Below, piece by piece: positions 8,253-16,477 of a stretch of DNA of 64,000 nt. The notes beneath the pieces were generated by a model that worked only from the letters and a program-made list of their open reading frames with translations, was not told where the DNA came from and did no database searches. The first letter of the stretch is position 1. The number at the start of each line of letters is the position of its first letter. The translations under genes were made by a program, and so were the position numbers. This stretch comes from Acinetobacter pullicarnis (GTDB lineage Bacteria > Pseudomonadota > Gammaproteobacteria > Pseudomonadales > Moraxellaceae): NCBI RefSeq assembly GCF_006352475.1, contig NZ_VCMZ01000001.1:2976001-3040000 (forward strand), read 5' to 3'.

Positions 8253-9185
8253 ATGAACGCTACTGTAGAACAGCTTGCACCTGTAGAACAGCAAGCGAGC
8301 ACGACATGGGTTGTTGCCGCGCTTTACCAATTCAAACACGTTGAAGATGCTGTCGCATTGCAACAGAAGCTGCTTGAGTTGGTCAACCTGCTAAAACTGT
8401 GTGGTACTTTAATTGTTGCAGATGAAGGAATCAACGGGACCGTTGCAGGAAGTCGTCAAGGAATTGATTTACTTCATGCATTTCTATTAGAGCACGGCTT
8501 TAATAGCATGGAATACAAAGAATCAGAAAGTAGCGAAAAACCTTTTCGCAAGATGAAAATCAAACTTAAAAAAGAAATTGTGACTTTAGGCGTGGAAGTG
8601 AAACCACGTGATTTGGTTGGACATTATTTAGATCCAAAACAATGGAATGAACTGATTGCACAAGATGATGTGATTTTGGTCGATACCCGTAATGACTATG
8701 AGTTTAAAGCGGGTACCTTCAAAGGCGCGATTGATCCGAAAACAGAAAGCTTCCGTGAATTCCCAGAATACGTAAAACAAAACCTAGAACAACATAAAGG
8801 CAAAAAAATTGCCATGTTCTGTACTGGTGGTATCCGCTGTGAAAAATCAACGTCTTTGTTATTGCAAGAGGGCTTCGAAGAGGTTTATCACCTAAAGGGC
8901 GGTATTTTAAAATACCTCGAAGAAACCCCTGTAGATGAAAGTCTATGGGAAGGTGAATGTTTTGTATTTGATGGTCGTACTGCCGTCACCCACGGTGTCG
9001 AAGAAGGTATTAATGTGAAATGTCATGCCTGTGGCTGGCCACTCACCCCTGATGAAGTTGAGCTGCCAAGTTATGAACATGGTGTGTCTTGTGTTTACTG
9101 TATTGAAAAAACCACTGATAAACAAAAAGATGGCTTCCGTATGCGTCAATCACAAATTGCGGCTGCAAAACGTAAACGCCTCTAA
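8253..9185 (+). CDS. trhO: tRNA uridine(34) 5-hydroxylase TrhO (rhodanese family, YceA)
   Basis: 310 residues. TrhO makes 5-hydroxyuridine at the wobble position of certain tRNAs using oxygen. An N-terminal ferredoxin-like domain (about 25-120) is followed by a rhodanese domain with the active loop FCTGGIRCEKS and the preceding DTRNDYEFKAGTF. The C-terminus carries CHACGWPL and SCVYCIEK, a four-cysteine zinc-like site found in this family. ATG 8253 has TTGGAG 8 bp upstream and is preferred over the ATG at 8208, which would add 15 unrelated residues. It is divergent from the DUF1289 gene and monocistronic. Confidence 0.93.
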   Translation: MNATVEQLAPVEQQASTTWVVAALYQFKHVEDAVALQQKLLELVNLLKLCGTLIVADEGINGTVAGSRQGIDLLHAFLLEHGFNSMEYKESESSEKPFRKMKIKLKKEIVTLGVEVKPRDLVGHYLDPKQWNELIAQDDVILVDTRNDYEFKAGTFKGAIDPKTESFREFPEYVKQNLEQHKGKKIAMFCTGGIRCEKSTSLLLQEGFEEVYHLKGGILKYLEETPVDESLWEGECFVFDGRTAVTHGVEEGINVKCHACGWPLTPDEVELPSYEHGVSCVYCIEKTTDKQKDGFRMRQSQIAAAKRKRL

Positions 9186-9280
9186 GTGATCGATATTAGG
9201 CTGGTCTAGTCAACAGCATCGCCCTGACTGCACATCCATTCTTTAAGAAAAATGCGGTCAGCTCGAAGCTCAACACAAAG

Positions 9281-9304
9281 CACCCTCCTCTCTGGGATGA
9301 GGGT
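9281..9304. repeat. Short hairpin carrying the GGGATGAGGG word
   Basis: ACCCTC and GAGGGT form a short stem around a loop. The right half, GGGATGAGGGT, is the same word that ends the repeat element at 52844-52976, so this may be a relic of the same repeat family. It is too short to be sure. Confidence 0.35.
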
Positions 9305-9321
9305 AAAACATTTTTGAATCT

Positions 9322-9350
9322 AACCGCAGTAATCGCTGCGGTTTTTTTTG
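9322..9350 (+). terminator. Terminator after trhO
   Basis: AACCGCAG (9322-9329) pairs with CTGCGGTT (9336-9343) and is followed by a long T run. Confidence 0.85.
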
Positions 9351-9393
9351 TTCAAGCGGTTACTCAGTCAGTGCATAAAATCAGTGCATAAAA

Positions 9394-9426
9394 AAAGCCA
9401 GTTCAACATAGCGTTGAACTGGCTTT
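9394..9426 (-). terminator. Terminator of the UPF0149 gene
   Basis: Perfect 14-bp arms (9394-9407 and 9413-9426; AAAGCCAGTTCAAC) with a 5-base loop. On the minus strand it is followed by a run of T residues, so it ends the transcript from 9985. Confidence 0.85.
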
Positions 9427-9460
9427 CAATATTGATTGGGCTTGATACAACACGACCTAA

Positions 9461-9985
9461 TTAATTGGGAGTGTGATACATCAAATACAATTCATTTAAA
9501 TTATCTGGAATCTCTTCTGCAAGTTCATCCATCAACTGACCGTTACGGCGGAAAGTTTCCATTTGAGGATCTTCATCATCAATGCCACTAAACACCATAA
9601 TTGGCAGTGTTAAATCAACCAGTTGCTCTTCAAACTCAGGAGTGAACCATGCTTCTTCATTGAGGAACATCGCATCAACAAAACCCACACTCCAATCGCC
9701 TAGGCTTGACTCAACATCTGCTTCTTCAATTTCAAAAGGAAATTCGATTCCTTCTTCATTGGCAAGCTTTTGACGTAAATCATCTAACCAAAGTTTAATT
9801 TGGTTGATAATTTCTGCTGGTGCCTTGTTTTGATTGCCATCAAATAATTCTTCTAACCAGCGATCAAACTGCGGCCCTACAGCAATTGCACTGATAAAGC
9901 CATGAGTCGCAGCAAAATCTAGACCAAACTCATTTTGGTCGCCATCTAAATAGTCGCTCAGTAGGTCTAAATCTAAAGCACTCAT
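9461..9985 (-). CDS. UPF0149 (YecA/YgfB-like) family protein
   Basis: 174 residues, acidic. The N-terminal pattern LSDYLDG....FGLDFAATHGFISAIAVGP is the hallmark of the UPF0149 family, and the conserved NEEAWFTPEFEEQL and FSGIDDEDP blocks follow. Longer relatives end in a SEC-C zinc motif; this one does not. Cytosolic, function not established. The small acidic gene at 10112 is read in the same direction 126 bp upstream, with no terminator I can see between them, so they may share a transcript. Confidence 0.85.
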   Translation of the reverse strand: MSALDLDLLSDYLDGDQNEFGLDFAATHGFISAIAVGPQFDRWLEELFDGNQNKAPAEIINQIKLWLDDLRQKLANEEGIEFPFEIEEADVESSLGDWSVGFVDAMFLNEEAWFTPEFEEQLVDLTLPIMVFSGIDDEDPQMETFRRNGQLMDELAEEIPDNLNELYLMYHTPN

Positions 9986-10111
9986 TTTCGTTCCAATTTT
10001 TAATTCATACAGGGGAGTAGCATAGCATTTTCAGGCATGACTGTAATCATTGCACCCAACATTCTTCGCTGTGCGATTGGCTATGTGCATCAATTAACTT
10101 TACTTTAGGGT

Positions 10112-10318
10112 TTACTCTTCATCCTCATCGTCAAACTCTTCGTCAAAATCGCACTCAAATTCTTTGAGCTCGCGATCAAGACGACGTTGGGCAAGTAAGT
10201 CGTCAATTAAACGACGCTTTTCTAATGATTCTTTGGCACTAATTTTACTCGAGGCTTCATCAAAGCTTACTTCCTCGTCGCCAAAGCTATCATCTAATTC
10301 AAAATCTGTAGAAGACAC
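10112..10318 (-). CDS. Small acidic protein, PA3496-like family
   Basis: 68 residues, strongly acidic at both ends, with a central basic helix KRRLIDDLLAQRRLDRELKEFE. This RR.I.d.l..RRL...L pattern is what I know from the PA3496 family, described as putative envelope integrity proteins. No membrane segment or signal peptide is present, so the protein itself should be cytosolic. Size, codon use and conserved core make it a real gene. It is divergent from rpoD, 350 bp away. No role can be claimed from the sequence. Confidence 0.65.
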   Translation of the reverse strand: MSSTDFELDDSFGDEEVSFDEASSKISAKESLEKRRLIDDLLAQRRLDRELKEFECDFDEEFDDEDEE

Positions 10319-10667
10319 AAAAACAGCCTCATGATGGAAAAAATGAATAGGTCTAGGCGCTGTTTATCTTTGTTCAATTTCCATGTCAAGTTTTATTTTA
10401 TTTTTTTGATAAAAATACATGGGTCTACTTTTTTTTTGATTATAAAATATGGCACTATAGCCAACATGCCTGTTCTGATTCATTTAAACATTAAAAAAGC
10501 GTTACAGCACTTGAAAAGTAAGATTTAAGCCCAATATTGAAAAAGAATTATTAAATCAATCTTTTGATTCAATGATGCGGGAATCAGCAATCCCAAACTA
10601 TTTTTAATGAATTGTGCTATAATGCACGGTTTTTCACTGCCACCGATTCAACAAAGAGTAAGCAAAG
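10319..10667 (+). promoter_or_regulatory. rpoD upstream region with extended -10 promoter
   Basis: 349 bp without a convincing gene; a 65-codon open frame at 10331 has an AT-driven composition and no ribosome binding site. The best signal is TGCTATAAT at 10615-10623, an extended -10 box, about 45 bp before the rpoD start, which would give a short leader. No matching -35 is seen, as expected for extended -10 promoters. The divergent small acidic gene must start near 10330. Confidence 0.65.
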
Positions 10668-12551
10668 ATGAGCGATATGCATTCCCCTACTTCTCAGGTA
10701 GCGGCTCTGATTAGCCGAGGCAAAGAACAAGGTTACCTAACCTACGCTGAGGTTAACGATCATCTACCAGACTCGATCACTGAAAGCGAACAGATCGAAG
10801 ACATTATTCAAATGCTTCGTGACGTGGGTATTCCTGTGCATGAACGTGCACCTGAAGCTGATGACACAATGTTCGAAGGCAACAATGAAGCGACAGATGA
10901 AGTTGCCGAAGAAGAGGCTGCTGCCGTTCTTGCTTCTGTTGAAAATGAACCGGGACGTACCACTGATCCTGTCCGCATGTATATGCGCGAAATGGGTACA
11001 GTTGAACTTTTAACACGTGAAGGCGAAATTAGTATTGCCAAACGTATTGAAGAAGGGATTCGTGACGTATTGCATTCAATTGCCTATTGGCCGAATGCTG
11101 TTGAAGTGGTTCTTAACGAATATAAAGATTATACCAATGGCGAACGTCGCCTAGCGGATATTTTATCAGGCTATTTAGACCCTGAGTCAGACGAAGTTAT
11201 TCCAGAAGTCATCGAAGAAGAAGTTGAACTCGATGAAGAAAAAGCCAGTGCTGCCAAACCGACTAAAGACGTCAAACTTGACGATGATGAAGAAGAAGAA
11301 GCCGAAGCTGAAGAGGAAACTGAAACTGAATCTGGTCCAGATCCTGAAATTGCAAAAGCACGTTTCGAAGACCTCGAAGCTGCGTGGAATGCAGTGAAAA
11401 AGAGCATTGCAGCGCATGGTCGTAGTAGTGCTGAAGCACAAGCTGCCATGGAAGCCCTTGCAACCTTGTTTATGATGTTTAAATTTACCCCACGTTTATT
11501 TGACATTATTTCTGAAATGATCCGTGGTACGCACGAACAAATCAGAATGTCTGAGCGTGAAGTAATGCGTTATGCAGTTCGTCGTGGACGCATGGACCGT
11601 ACTCAATTTAGAACCACCTTCCCTGGCCAAGAATCAAATCCGGCTTGGCTAGATGAGCAAATTGCCAAAGTACCTGCTGAAACCAAGAACTATCTTGAAA
11701 AAGTTCGCCCAGACGTTTTGGCGTTCCAACAAAAAATCGCAGATCTTGAAAAAGAATTGACCCTTACCGTTAAAGAAATCAAAGAGATTTCTAAACGTAT
11801 GGCGATTGGCGAAGCCAAAGCGCGTCGTGCTAAAAAAGAAATGATCGAAGCCAACTTACGTTTGGTTATTTCTATCGCGAAAAAATACACCAACCGTGGC
11901 TTACAATTCTTGGATTTAATTCAAGAAGGTAATATCGGTTTGATGAAAGCCGTAGACAAGTTTGAATATCGTCGTGGTTATAAATTCTCGACCTATGCGA
12001 CTTGGTGGATTCGTCAGGCGATTACCCGTTCAATCGCTGACCAAGCACGTACCATTCGTATTCCGGTACACATGATTGAAACGATTAATAAAATCAACCG
12101 TGTGTCACGTCAATTGCTACAGGAAATGGGCCGCGAACCAACCCCTGAAGAATTGGGCGAACGTCTAGAAATGGACGAAGTCAAAGTACGTAAAGTGCTT
12201 AAAATTGCCAAAGAACCAATTTCGATGGAAACACCGATTGGTGATGATGAAGATTCGCACTTAGGTGATTTCATTGAAGACAGCAACATCACCTCACCTG
12301 TGGATGCTGCTACCTCTGAAGGCTTGAAAGAAGCCACTCGTGAAGTCTTGGAAAACTTGACTGAACGTGAAGCCAAAGTCTTGAAAATGCGTTTTGGTAT
12401 CGATATGCCAACCGATCACACTTTGGAAGAAGTCGGTAAACAGTTTGATGTGACACGTGAACGTATCCGTCAGATTGAAGCGAAAGCATTGCGTAAATTA
12501 CGTCATCCTTCACGTTCTGAACATTTACGTTCTTTCCTTGAAAACGACTAA
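10668..12551 (+). CDS. rpoD: RNA polymerase sigma factor RpoD (sigma-70)
   Basis: Housekeeping sigma factor. 627 residues, with all regions in order: region 1.1 at the N-terminus (about 5-80), region 1.2 with [22 protein letters not shown], a non-conserved insert containing an acidic linker (about 170-225), region 2 with [19 protein letters not shown] and the -10 reading [14 protein letters not shown], region 3, and region 4 with the helix-turn-helix [25 protein letters not shown]. The insert is very acidic, as in other gammaproteobacterial RpoD. The start ATG has a modest AAAGAG site. Unlike the enterobacterial rpsU-dnaG-rpoD operon, it stands alone here, with its own promoter and terminator. 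Confidence 0.98.
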   Translation: MSDMHSPTSQVAALISRGKEQGYLTYAEVNDHLPDSITESEQIEDIIQMLRDVGIPVHERAPEADDTMFEGNNEATDEVAEEEAAAVLASVENEPGRTTDPVRMYMREMGTVELLTREGEISIAKRIEEGIRDVLHSIAYWPNAVEVVLNEYKDYTNGERRLADILSGYLDPESDEVIPEVIEEEVELDEEKASAAKPTKDVKLDDDEEEEAEAEEETETESGPDPEIAKARFEDLEAAWNAVKKSIAAHGRSSAEAQAAMEALATLFMMFKFTPRLFDIISEMIRGTHEQIRMSEREVMRYAVRRGRMDRTQFRTTFPGQESNPAWLDEQIAKVPAETKNYLEKVRPDVLAFQQKIADLEKELTLTVKEIKEISKRMAIGEAKARRAKKEMIEANLRLVISIAKKYTNRGLQFLDLIQEGNIGLMKAVDKFEYRRGYKFSTYATWWIRQAITRSIADQARTIRIPVHMIETINKINRVSRQLLQEMGREPTPEELGERLEMDEVKVRKVLKIAKEPISMETPIGDDEDSHLGDFIEDSNITSPVDAATSEGLKEATREVLENLTEREAKVLKMRFGIDMPTDHTLEEVGKQFDVTRERIRQIEAKALRKLRHPSRSEHLRSFLEND

Positions 12552-12607
12552 ATTTAACACTTCTGAGCGAATGCTCTGTTGTGTCAACCTATTCTAGGAC
12601 GGGACAC

Positions 12608-12660
12608 GCAGCAATAAAAAAACACGCCATTGAGCGTGTTTTTTTATTGCTGCTTTTTTT
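12608..12660. terminator. Bidirectional terminator between rpoD and the ybeD-like gene
   Basis: Perfect 20-bp arms (12608-12627 and 12634-12653) enclose a 6-base loop. The stem contains A and T tracts, so each strand has a T run after the GC core ACACGC/GCGTGT. It can end both convergent transcripts. Confidence 0.9.
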
Positions 12661-12689
12661 TGTTTAACTTTCGTGCTTAGTTTTAGATT

Positions 12690-12977
12690 CTAAAGTGCGG
12701 TTTTAATCAAAGGACAAGCCGCAAGATCGGCATATAGCGCATGGACTTGCTCAAGCTCATCAAAACGTAATTGTGCCGTTAAGGAATGATACTTCCCTGT
12801 TTTAGATGGCTGCACTTTAACACTTGCTCCATCAAACTCTGGGAAATGCTTAACCAAGATACCAACTACCGCTTGATGTAATTCTTCTCCTGCATCACCA
12901 ATCAATTTGATTGGATAGTCCATTGGAAATACCCAAAGATCTTCTTGCAGTTCACGAGAGGGGGTGCGGTCTACCAT
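12690..12977 (-). CDS. YbeD-like DUF493 family protein
   Basis: 95 residues with the small alpha/beta layout of the DUF493/YbeD family: WVFPMDYPIKLIGDAGEELHQAVVGIL, then VKVQPSKTGKYHSLTAQLRF. These are ACT-like folds thought to act in regulation. In many bacteria ybeD is next to lipB, and here lipB follows within 800 bp on the other strand, so the old linkage is partly preserved. ATG 12977 is preceded by TGAGGTGA, a strong ribosome binding site. Confidence 0.88.
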   Translation of the reverse strand: MVDRTPSRELQEDLWVFPMDYPIKLIGDAGEELHQAVVGILVKHFPEFDGASVKVQPSKTGKYHSLTAQLRFDELEQVHALYADLAACPLIKTAL

Positions 12978-13035
12978 AATTCACCTCAAAATTGATGTAT
13001 GTAAAACAACTACACTAGTATACAGGCCAGCTCAA

Positions 13036-13064
13036 AAAACCATGTAAAACCATGTAAAACCATG
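13036..13064. repeat. 10-bp tandem repeat
   Basis: The unit AACCATGTAA is repeated nearly three times without a spacer between the ybeD-like gene and the CDGSH gene. No gene or hairpin overlaps it. Confidence 0.7.
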
Positions 13065-13242
13065 CAGGTGTTTAAAATGTTCATTCTAAAATGGGGATAT
13101 ATCTTATAAATGCAAGGTGTTCATTACTCGACTTCTTTCATAAAGCCTTTTATTTCTCTCACCAAGAGAAAAAGAAAATGAGCTTGCATTCAGGATTTAT
13201 CATAGCGGACCCATCATGACTCAATCTGATTAAGCGGATGGC

Positions 13243-13635
13243 TTATTGGATTCCATCTTGATATTGAGCAGAAGCATGTGAACCATCGCAAAATGGTTTG
13301 TTGGCAGATTGTCCACAGCGGCATAAGGCTTGACGATTCCGTATCTCATAAGACTGCCCAGCAGCACTTTCAACACGCACTCCACCACGCACCATCAAAG
13401 GCCCACTACAATTCATGCCCGGATCTTCAATCGCATAACCCCTTGGATCTTCTGAATTTTCAATTGGTTGCATAGTTTCTCGGTCAATTACCAATAAACG
13501 ACCCGCTGCACAAGAATGCACCATAAATTCGGTTAACTTCTCATGCGCTTCACCAGGCATTTGCACTTCACTCCACACCCGGTTGCCGTTATCGCAAAAT
13601 CGAGTGAATGCACAATAATGTTCGTTATCTGTCAA
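13243..13635 (-). CDS. CDGSH iron-sulfur domain protein
   Basis: 130 residues. The C-terminus holds an exact CDGSH site, CRCGQSANKPFCDGSH, whose three Cys and one His bind a 2Fe-2S cluster. The N-terminal half, with FTRFCDNGNRVWSEV and VHSCAAGRLLVIDRET, resembles the (4Fe-4S) mono-cluster domain often joined to CDGSH, with cysteines at about residues 8, 14 and 43. That makes it a likely two-cluster electron-transfer or sensor protein. The frame opens only at TTG 13635 with no good ribosome binding site, so the start is unsure. It is divergent from lipB, which itself belongs to an iron-sulfur-dependent pathway; any functional link is inference. Confidence 0.85.
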   Translation of the reverse strand: MTDNEHYCAFTRFCDNGNRVWSEVQMPGEAHEKLTEFMVHSCAAGRLLVIDRETMQPIENSEDPRGYAIEDPGMNCSGPLMVRGGVRVESAAGQSYEIRNRQALCRCGQSANKPFCDGSHASAQYQDGIQ

Positions 13636-13772
13636 AATATGCTTCGGTCCATTTGTATAATTTCGTTATCTCGCTAGATAAATCACAACAACCCAACTTG
13701 TTGCTTCCCTAACCCAACCTAAATTACCTATAATCATAGACATTACTCAGCACGATAAAGGACACATTTAAA

Positions 13773-14432
13773 GTGAATAATGCTGTTCTAAAACCGACAC
13801 TCACGATTCGCCAATATCTAGACTTTACCGCTTACACTGATCGCTTTGAAGAAATGAAAAGCTATACAGAGCAACGTACAGCCGAAAGTTCAGATCAGCT
13901 TTGGTTATTACAGCATGCAGAGGTTTTAACCCAAGGCCAAGCTGGTAAACCAGAACATATCTTGATGCCAAGCCATATTCCAATCGTACAAAGTGATCGC
14001 GGTGGGCAAGTCACGTGGCACGGCCCCGGCCAATTGGTGATTTATTTTATGTTTGATTTAAATCGCTTAGGTTGGAATGTCCGTTCACTGGTCTCCTTTG
14101 CTGAAGACCTCATGATCCAATTATTGCAAAAATACAATATCGATGCCTACGCCAAAAAAGATGCGCCAGGTGTTTATGTCAATGAGCGTAAAATTGGTTC
14201 TTTAGGCTTTAAAATCCGACGTGGCCGCAGCTATCATGGTCTCGCTTTAAATATTGATTGTGACTTGTTTGGTTTTCAGACCATCAATCCTTGCGGTTAT
14301 TCAGGCTTGGAAATGGTCCGTATTTGTGACTTAATGCAGGATTACCCAAGTTATACGCAATTATGCGCTGATGTTATTCAATTTTTTCAACAAAGTGAAT
14401 ATTTTGGTGACGTTCAAGTCATTGAGCAATAA
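13773..14432 (+). CDS. lipB: Octanoyltransferase (lipoate biosynthesis)
   Basis: Transfers octanoyl from acyl carrier protein to the lipoyl domains of 2-oxoacid dehydrogenases, before LipA inserts sulfur. 219 residues, standard size. Motifs are DRGGQVTWHGPGQLV, KIGSLGFKIRRGRSYHGLALN with the catalytic Lys, and INPCGYSGLEMV with the catalytic Cys near residue 176. The GTG at 13773 follows AAAGGA 10 bp upstream and matches the usual N-terminal length. No lipA is in the window; the ybeD-like gene nearby is a common partner. Confidence 0.96.
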   Translation: MNNAVLKPTLTIRQYLDFTAYTDRFEEMKSYTEQRTAESSDQLWLLQHAEVLTQGQAGKPEHILMPSHIPIVQSDRGGQVTWHGPGQLVIYFMFDLNRLGWNVRSLVSFAEDLMIQLLQKYNIDAYAKKDAPGVYVNERKIGSLGFKIRRGRSYHGLALNIDCDLFGFQTINPCGYSGLEMVRICDLMQDYPSYTQLCADVIQFFQQSEYFGDVQVIEQ

Positions 14433-14510
14433 AGCGCTTTCTTTTCGAAACAAAACAAATTAGAGTAATTACTCTATAAAAATCAATATTATTTTAAAAG
14501 GGATGCAAGC

Positions 14511-15044
14511 GTGATTTCAACCAAGTCTGTAAAGCCCGCCCTCGAACTTACCTACGTCAAACTCATGATGGATGTGATTGGCAGAGGTTTGGTCATGGCA
14601 AGCCAAGTTGATGATGAAATTCAACAAGAAGTGTCTAAATTTCCTGTCGGTTTTTGCCTTTCCATGAGTGTATTTCCTGATGGCCCTGCTTTTATTGCAA
14701 AAGTCACGGAACAACATCAGTTGGAACTGGTGCAACATGCCACAAAAAAACCAGACCTTACGATTAAGTTCAAACATTTACATCATGCCTTTCTGGTCTT
14801 TTCATTCCAAGAAAGTACGGCACAGTCATTTGCCAATGACCGTATGATTGCCGATGGGGATGTCAGCAATGCAATTCGTTTAGTGCGCTGCTTAAACAAA
14901 ATGGAATCACTCATTTTACCCAAACAGATTGCTGAACTTGCGGTAAAACAATATCCAGAACAATTGAGCTTAAAAGAAAAACTCAATGGTGCTAAAAATA
15001 TTTATCTTAAAATTGCCCAATCATATTTAAAAGGGAACGCATAA
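14511..15044 (+). CDS. SCP2 sterol-binding-domain-like protein
   Basis: 177 residues, soluble. The middle part, with FPDGPAFIAKVTEQHQLELVQ, TKKPDLTIKFKHLHHAFLVF and MIADGDVSNAIRLVRCLNKMESLIL, has the pattern of SCP2-like lipid-binding domains (the PDLTI strand and the G-D stretch where a low-capacity site sits). Such domains bind acyl or other hydrophobic ligands. The GTG start at 14511 has AAAAGGGATG upstream. The gene ends 1 bp before the start of the iron-dependent alcohol dehydrogenase, so the pair is surely one operon, which suggests the two proteins handle a common hydrophobic alcohol or aldehyde. The family call is moderate. Confidence 0.6.
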   Translation: MISTKSVKPALELTYVKLMMDVIGRGLVMASQVDDEIQQEVSKFPVGFCLSMSVFPDGPAFIAKVTEQHQLELVQHATKKPDLTIKFKHLHHAFLVFSFQESTAQSFANDRMIADGDVSNAIRLVRCLNKMESLILPKQIAELAVKQYPEQLSLKEKLNGAKNIYLKIAQSYLKGNA

Positions 15045-15045
15045 C

Positions 15046-16230
15046 ATGGCCAAACCATATTACGAATTTTTCTGTCCGGTTAAAATCATTGCAGGTCATG
15101 CTGCCTTAGAGCATATTCCCTTTGAACTAAATGCTTTAGGTTCAAAACGCCCGATGATCATCACCGACAAAGGTGTGCGTAGTAATAATTTACTTGCCCC
15201 ACTTGAAGCTGCATTCAATGCAACGGATGTTGTACTTGCTCATATTTTTGATGATGTTCCACCAGATTCAAGTTTAGAAACAGTTCGTGCTGCGGCAGCG
15301 GCATATCGTGAAAATAACTGTGATGCGATTATTGCAGTTGGCGGTGGTTCAGTAATTGATACCTCTAAAGCCACCAATATTTTGGTGACCGAAGGTGGTG
15401 ATGATCTATTGAAGTACTCTGGTGCACATAATCTGCCCCGCCCACTTAAACCATTCTTTGTCATTCCAACCACCTCTGGCACAGGTTCGGAAGTAACCAT
15501 GGTGGCTGTCGTTTCAGACAATCAGCGTCATGTAAAACTGCCATTTGCATCCAATTATTTGATGCCTCATGCGGCCATTTTAGATCCACGCATGACGCAA
15601 ACCCTGCCACCGCATTTAACCGCGATGACGGCAATGGATGCGATGACCCATGCAATCGAAGCCTACTCTTGCTTAGCTGCCAATCCGATGAGCGATGCTT
15701 ATGCAACCGCTGCTATTAAGAAAATCAGTGAAAATTTATTTGCAGTGCTAGAAAATCCGAACGACAGCTATGCACGTTTAGAACTGGCTCAAGCATCCAC
15801 CATGGCTGGGATCGCTTTTTCTAACTCAATGGTGGGTTTAATCCATTCATTGGGGCATGCACTCGGTGCGGTTGCACATCTGCCTCATGGACTGTGCATG
15901 AATCTATTCTTGCCCTATGTGCTTGAATACAATAAAGAGGTAAATGGCAAGCGACTGGCTGACTTATTGTTACCTTTAGCCGGTGCTGATATTTATGCAC
16001 AAACACCAGCAGCAGAACGCGCAGACAAAACCATCAATACGCTTTTAACGATTCGTGATCAGCTACATGCCTTGACCAAATTACCACGCAGCTTGAGTGA
16101 GACTGGTAAAGTGAGCAAAGCGCAGTTGGATGACGTCGCTGAAAAAGCCTTAAATGATGGTTCAATTATTTATAACCCCAAAGAAACCACCTTAAAAGAT
16201 TTGAAATCGATCTTAGAAAAAGCTTGGTAA
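15046..16230 (+). CDS. Iron-containing (group III) alcohol dehydrogenase
   Basis: 394 residues. NAD(P)-dependent oxidation of an alcohol or reduction of an aldehyde. The Rossmann-like part carries DAIIAVGGGSVIDTSKA, and PTTSGTGSEVT follows. The metal site is visible as AILDP, AMTHAIEAY and HSLGHALGAVAHLPHG, with the His residues that bind Fe2+. This is the family of FucO, YqhD and AdhB. Substrate is not readable. It starts 2 bp after the SCP2-like gene and is closed by a terminator at 16263. Confidence 0.93.
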   Translation: MAKPYYEFFCPVKIIAGHAALEHIPFELNALGSKRPMIITDKGVRSNNLLAPLEAAFNATDVVLAHIFDDVPPDSSLETVRAAAAAYRENNCDAIIAVGGGSVIDTSKATNILVTEGGDDLLKYSGAHNLPRPLKPFFVIPTTSGTGSEVTMVAVVSDNQRHVKLPFASNYLMPHAAILDPRMTQTLPPHLTAMTAMDAMTHAIEAYSCLAANPMSDAYATAAIKKISENLFAVLENPNDSYARLELAQASTMAGIAFSNSMVGLIHSLGHALGAVAHLPHGLCMNLFLPYVLEYNKEVNGKRLADLLLPLAGADIYAQTPAAERADKTINTLLTIRDQLHALTKLPRSLSETGKVSKAQLDDVAEKALNDGSIIYNPKETTLKDLKSILEKAW

Positions 16231-16262
16231 TTTCTTAAAAATCAGCCAATATACGCAAAACT

Positions 16263-16295
16263 AAAGCCTGATGTTTTAAACATCGGGCTTTTATA
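16263..16295 (+). terminator. Terminator after the alcohol dehydrogenase
   Basis: AAAGCCTGATG (16263-16273) pairs with CATCGGGCTTT (16281-16291, one G-T pair), followed by T residues. Confidence 0.8.
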
Positions 16296-16318
16296 TTGGG
16301 GAAAGTCTGTCATTGCTT

Positions 16319-16428
16319 ATTTAATGGCATATTTTCTGCTATTCATAAAAGCAAAAGTGCCATTAAATAAGATTAAATTGGTGCACTTTGTTTTATTTGT
16401 AGGGGGGATCATTCGTCTCAAATGATCC
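16319..16428 (+). promoter_or_regulatory. Two hairpins in the leader of the APC permease
   Basis: First, ATTTAATGGCA (16319-16329) pairs with TGCCATTAAAT (16358-16368), a perfect 11-bp stem. Second, GGATCATT (16406-16413) pairs with AATGATCC (16421-16428) around a 7-base loop. They lie 50-160 bp before the permease start. They may be operators or RNA structures; no known riboswitch class is recognised. Confidence 0.45.
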
Positions 16429-16477
16429 TTTAATCAATATGACTGATCCTTGATCAACGACTATGAGGAATCCGCCG

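Noticed and set aside
10331..10528. 65-codon open frame upstream of rpoD
   Set aside because: Composition is driven by AT-rich DNA (many Phe, Ile, Lys), no ribosome binding site, and it overlaps the rpoD promoter region.
11171..11506. 111-residue Ser/Ala-rich frame on the minus strand inside rpoD
   Set aside because: It is the complement of the acidic linker codons of rpoD (GAA/GAT read as Ser/Phe), not a gene.
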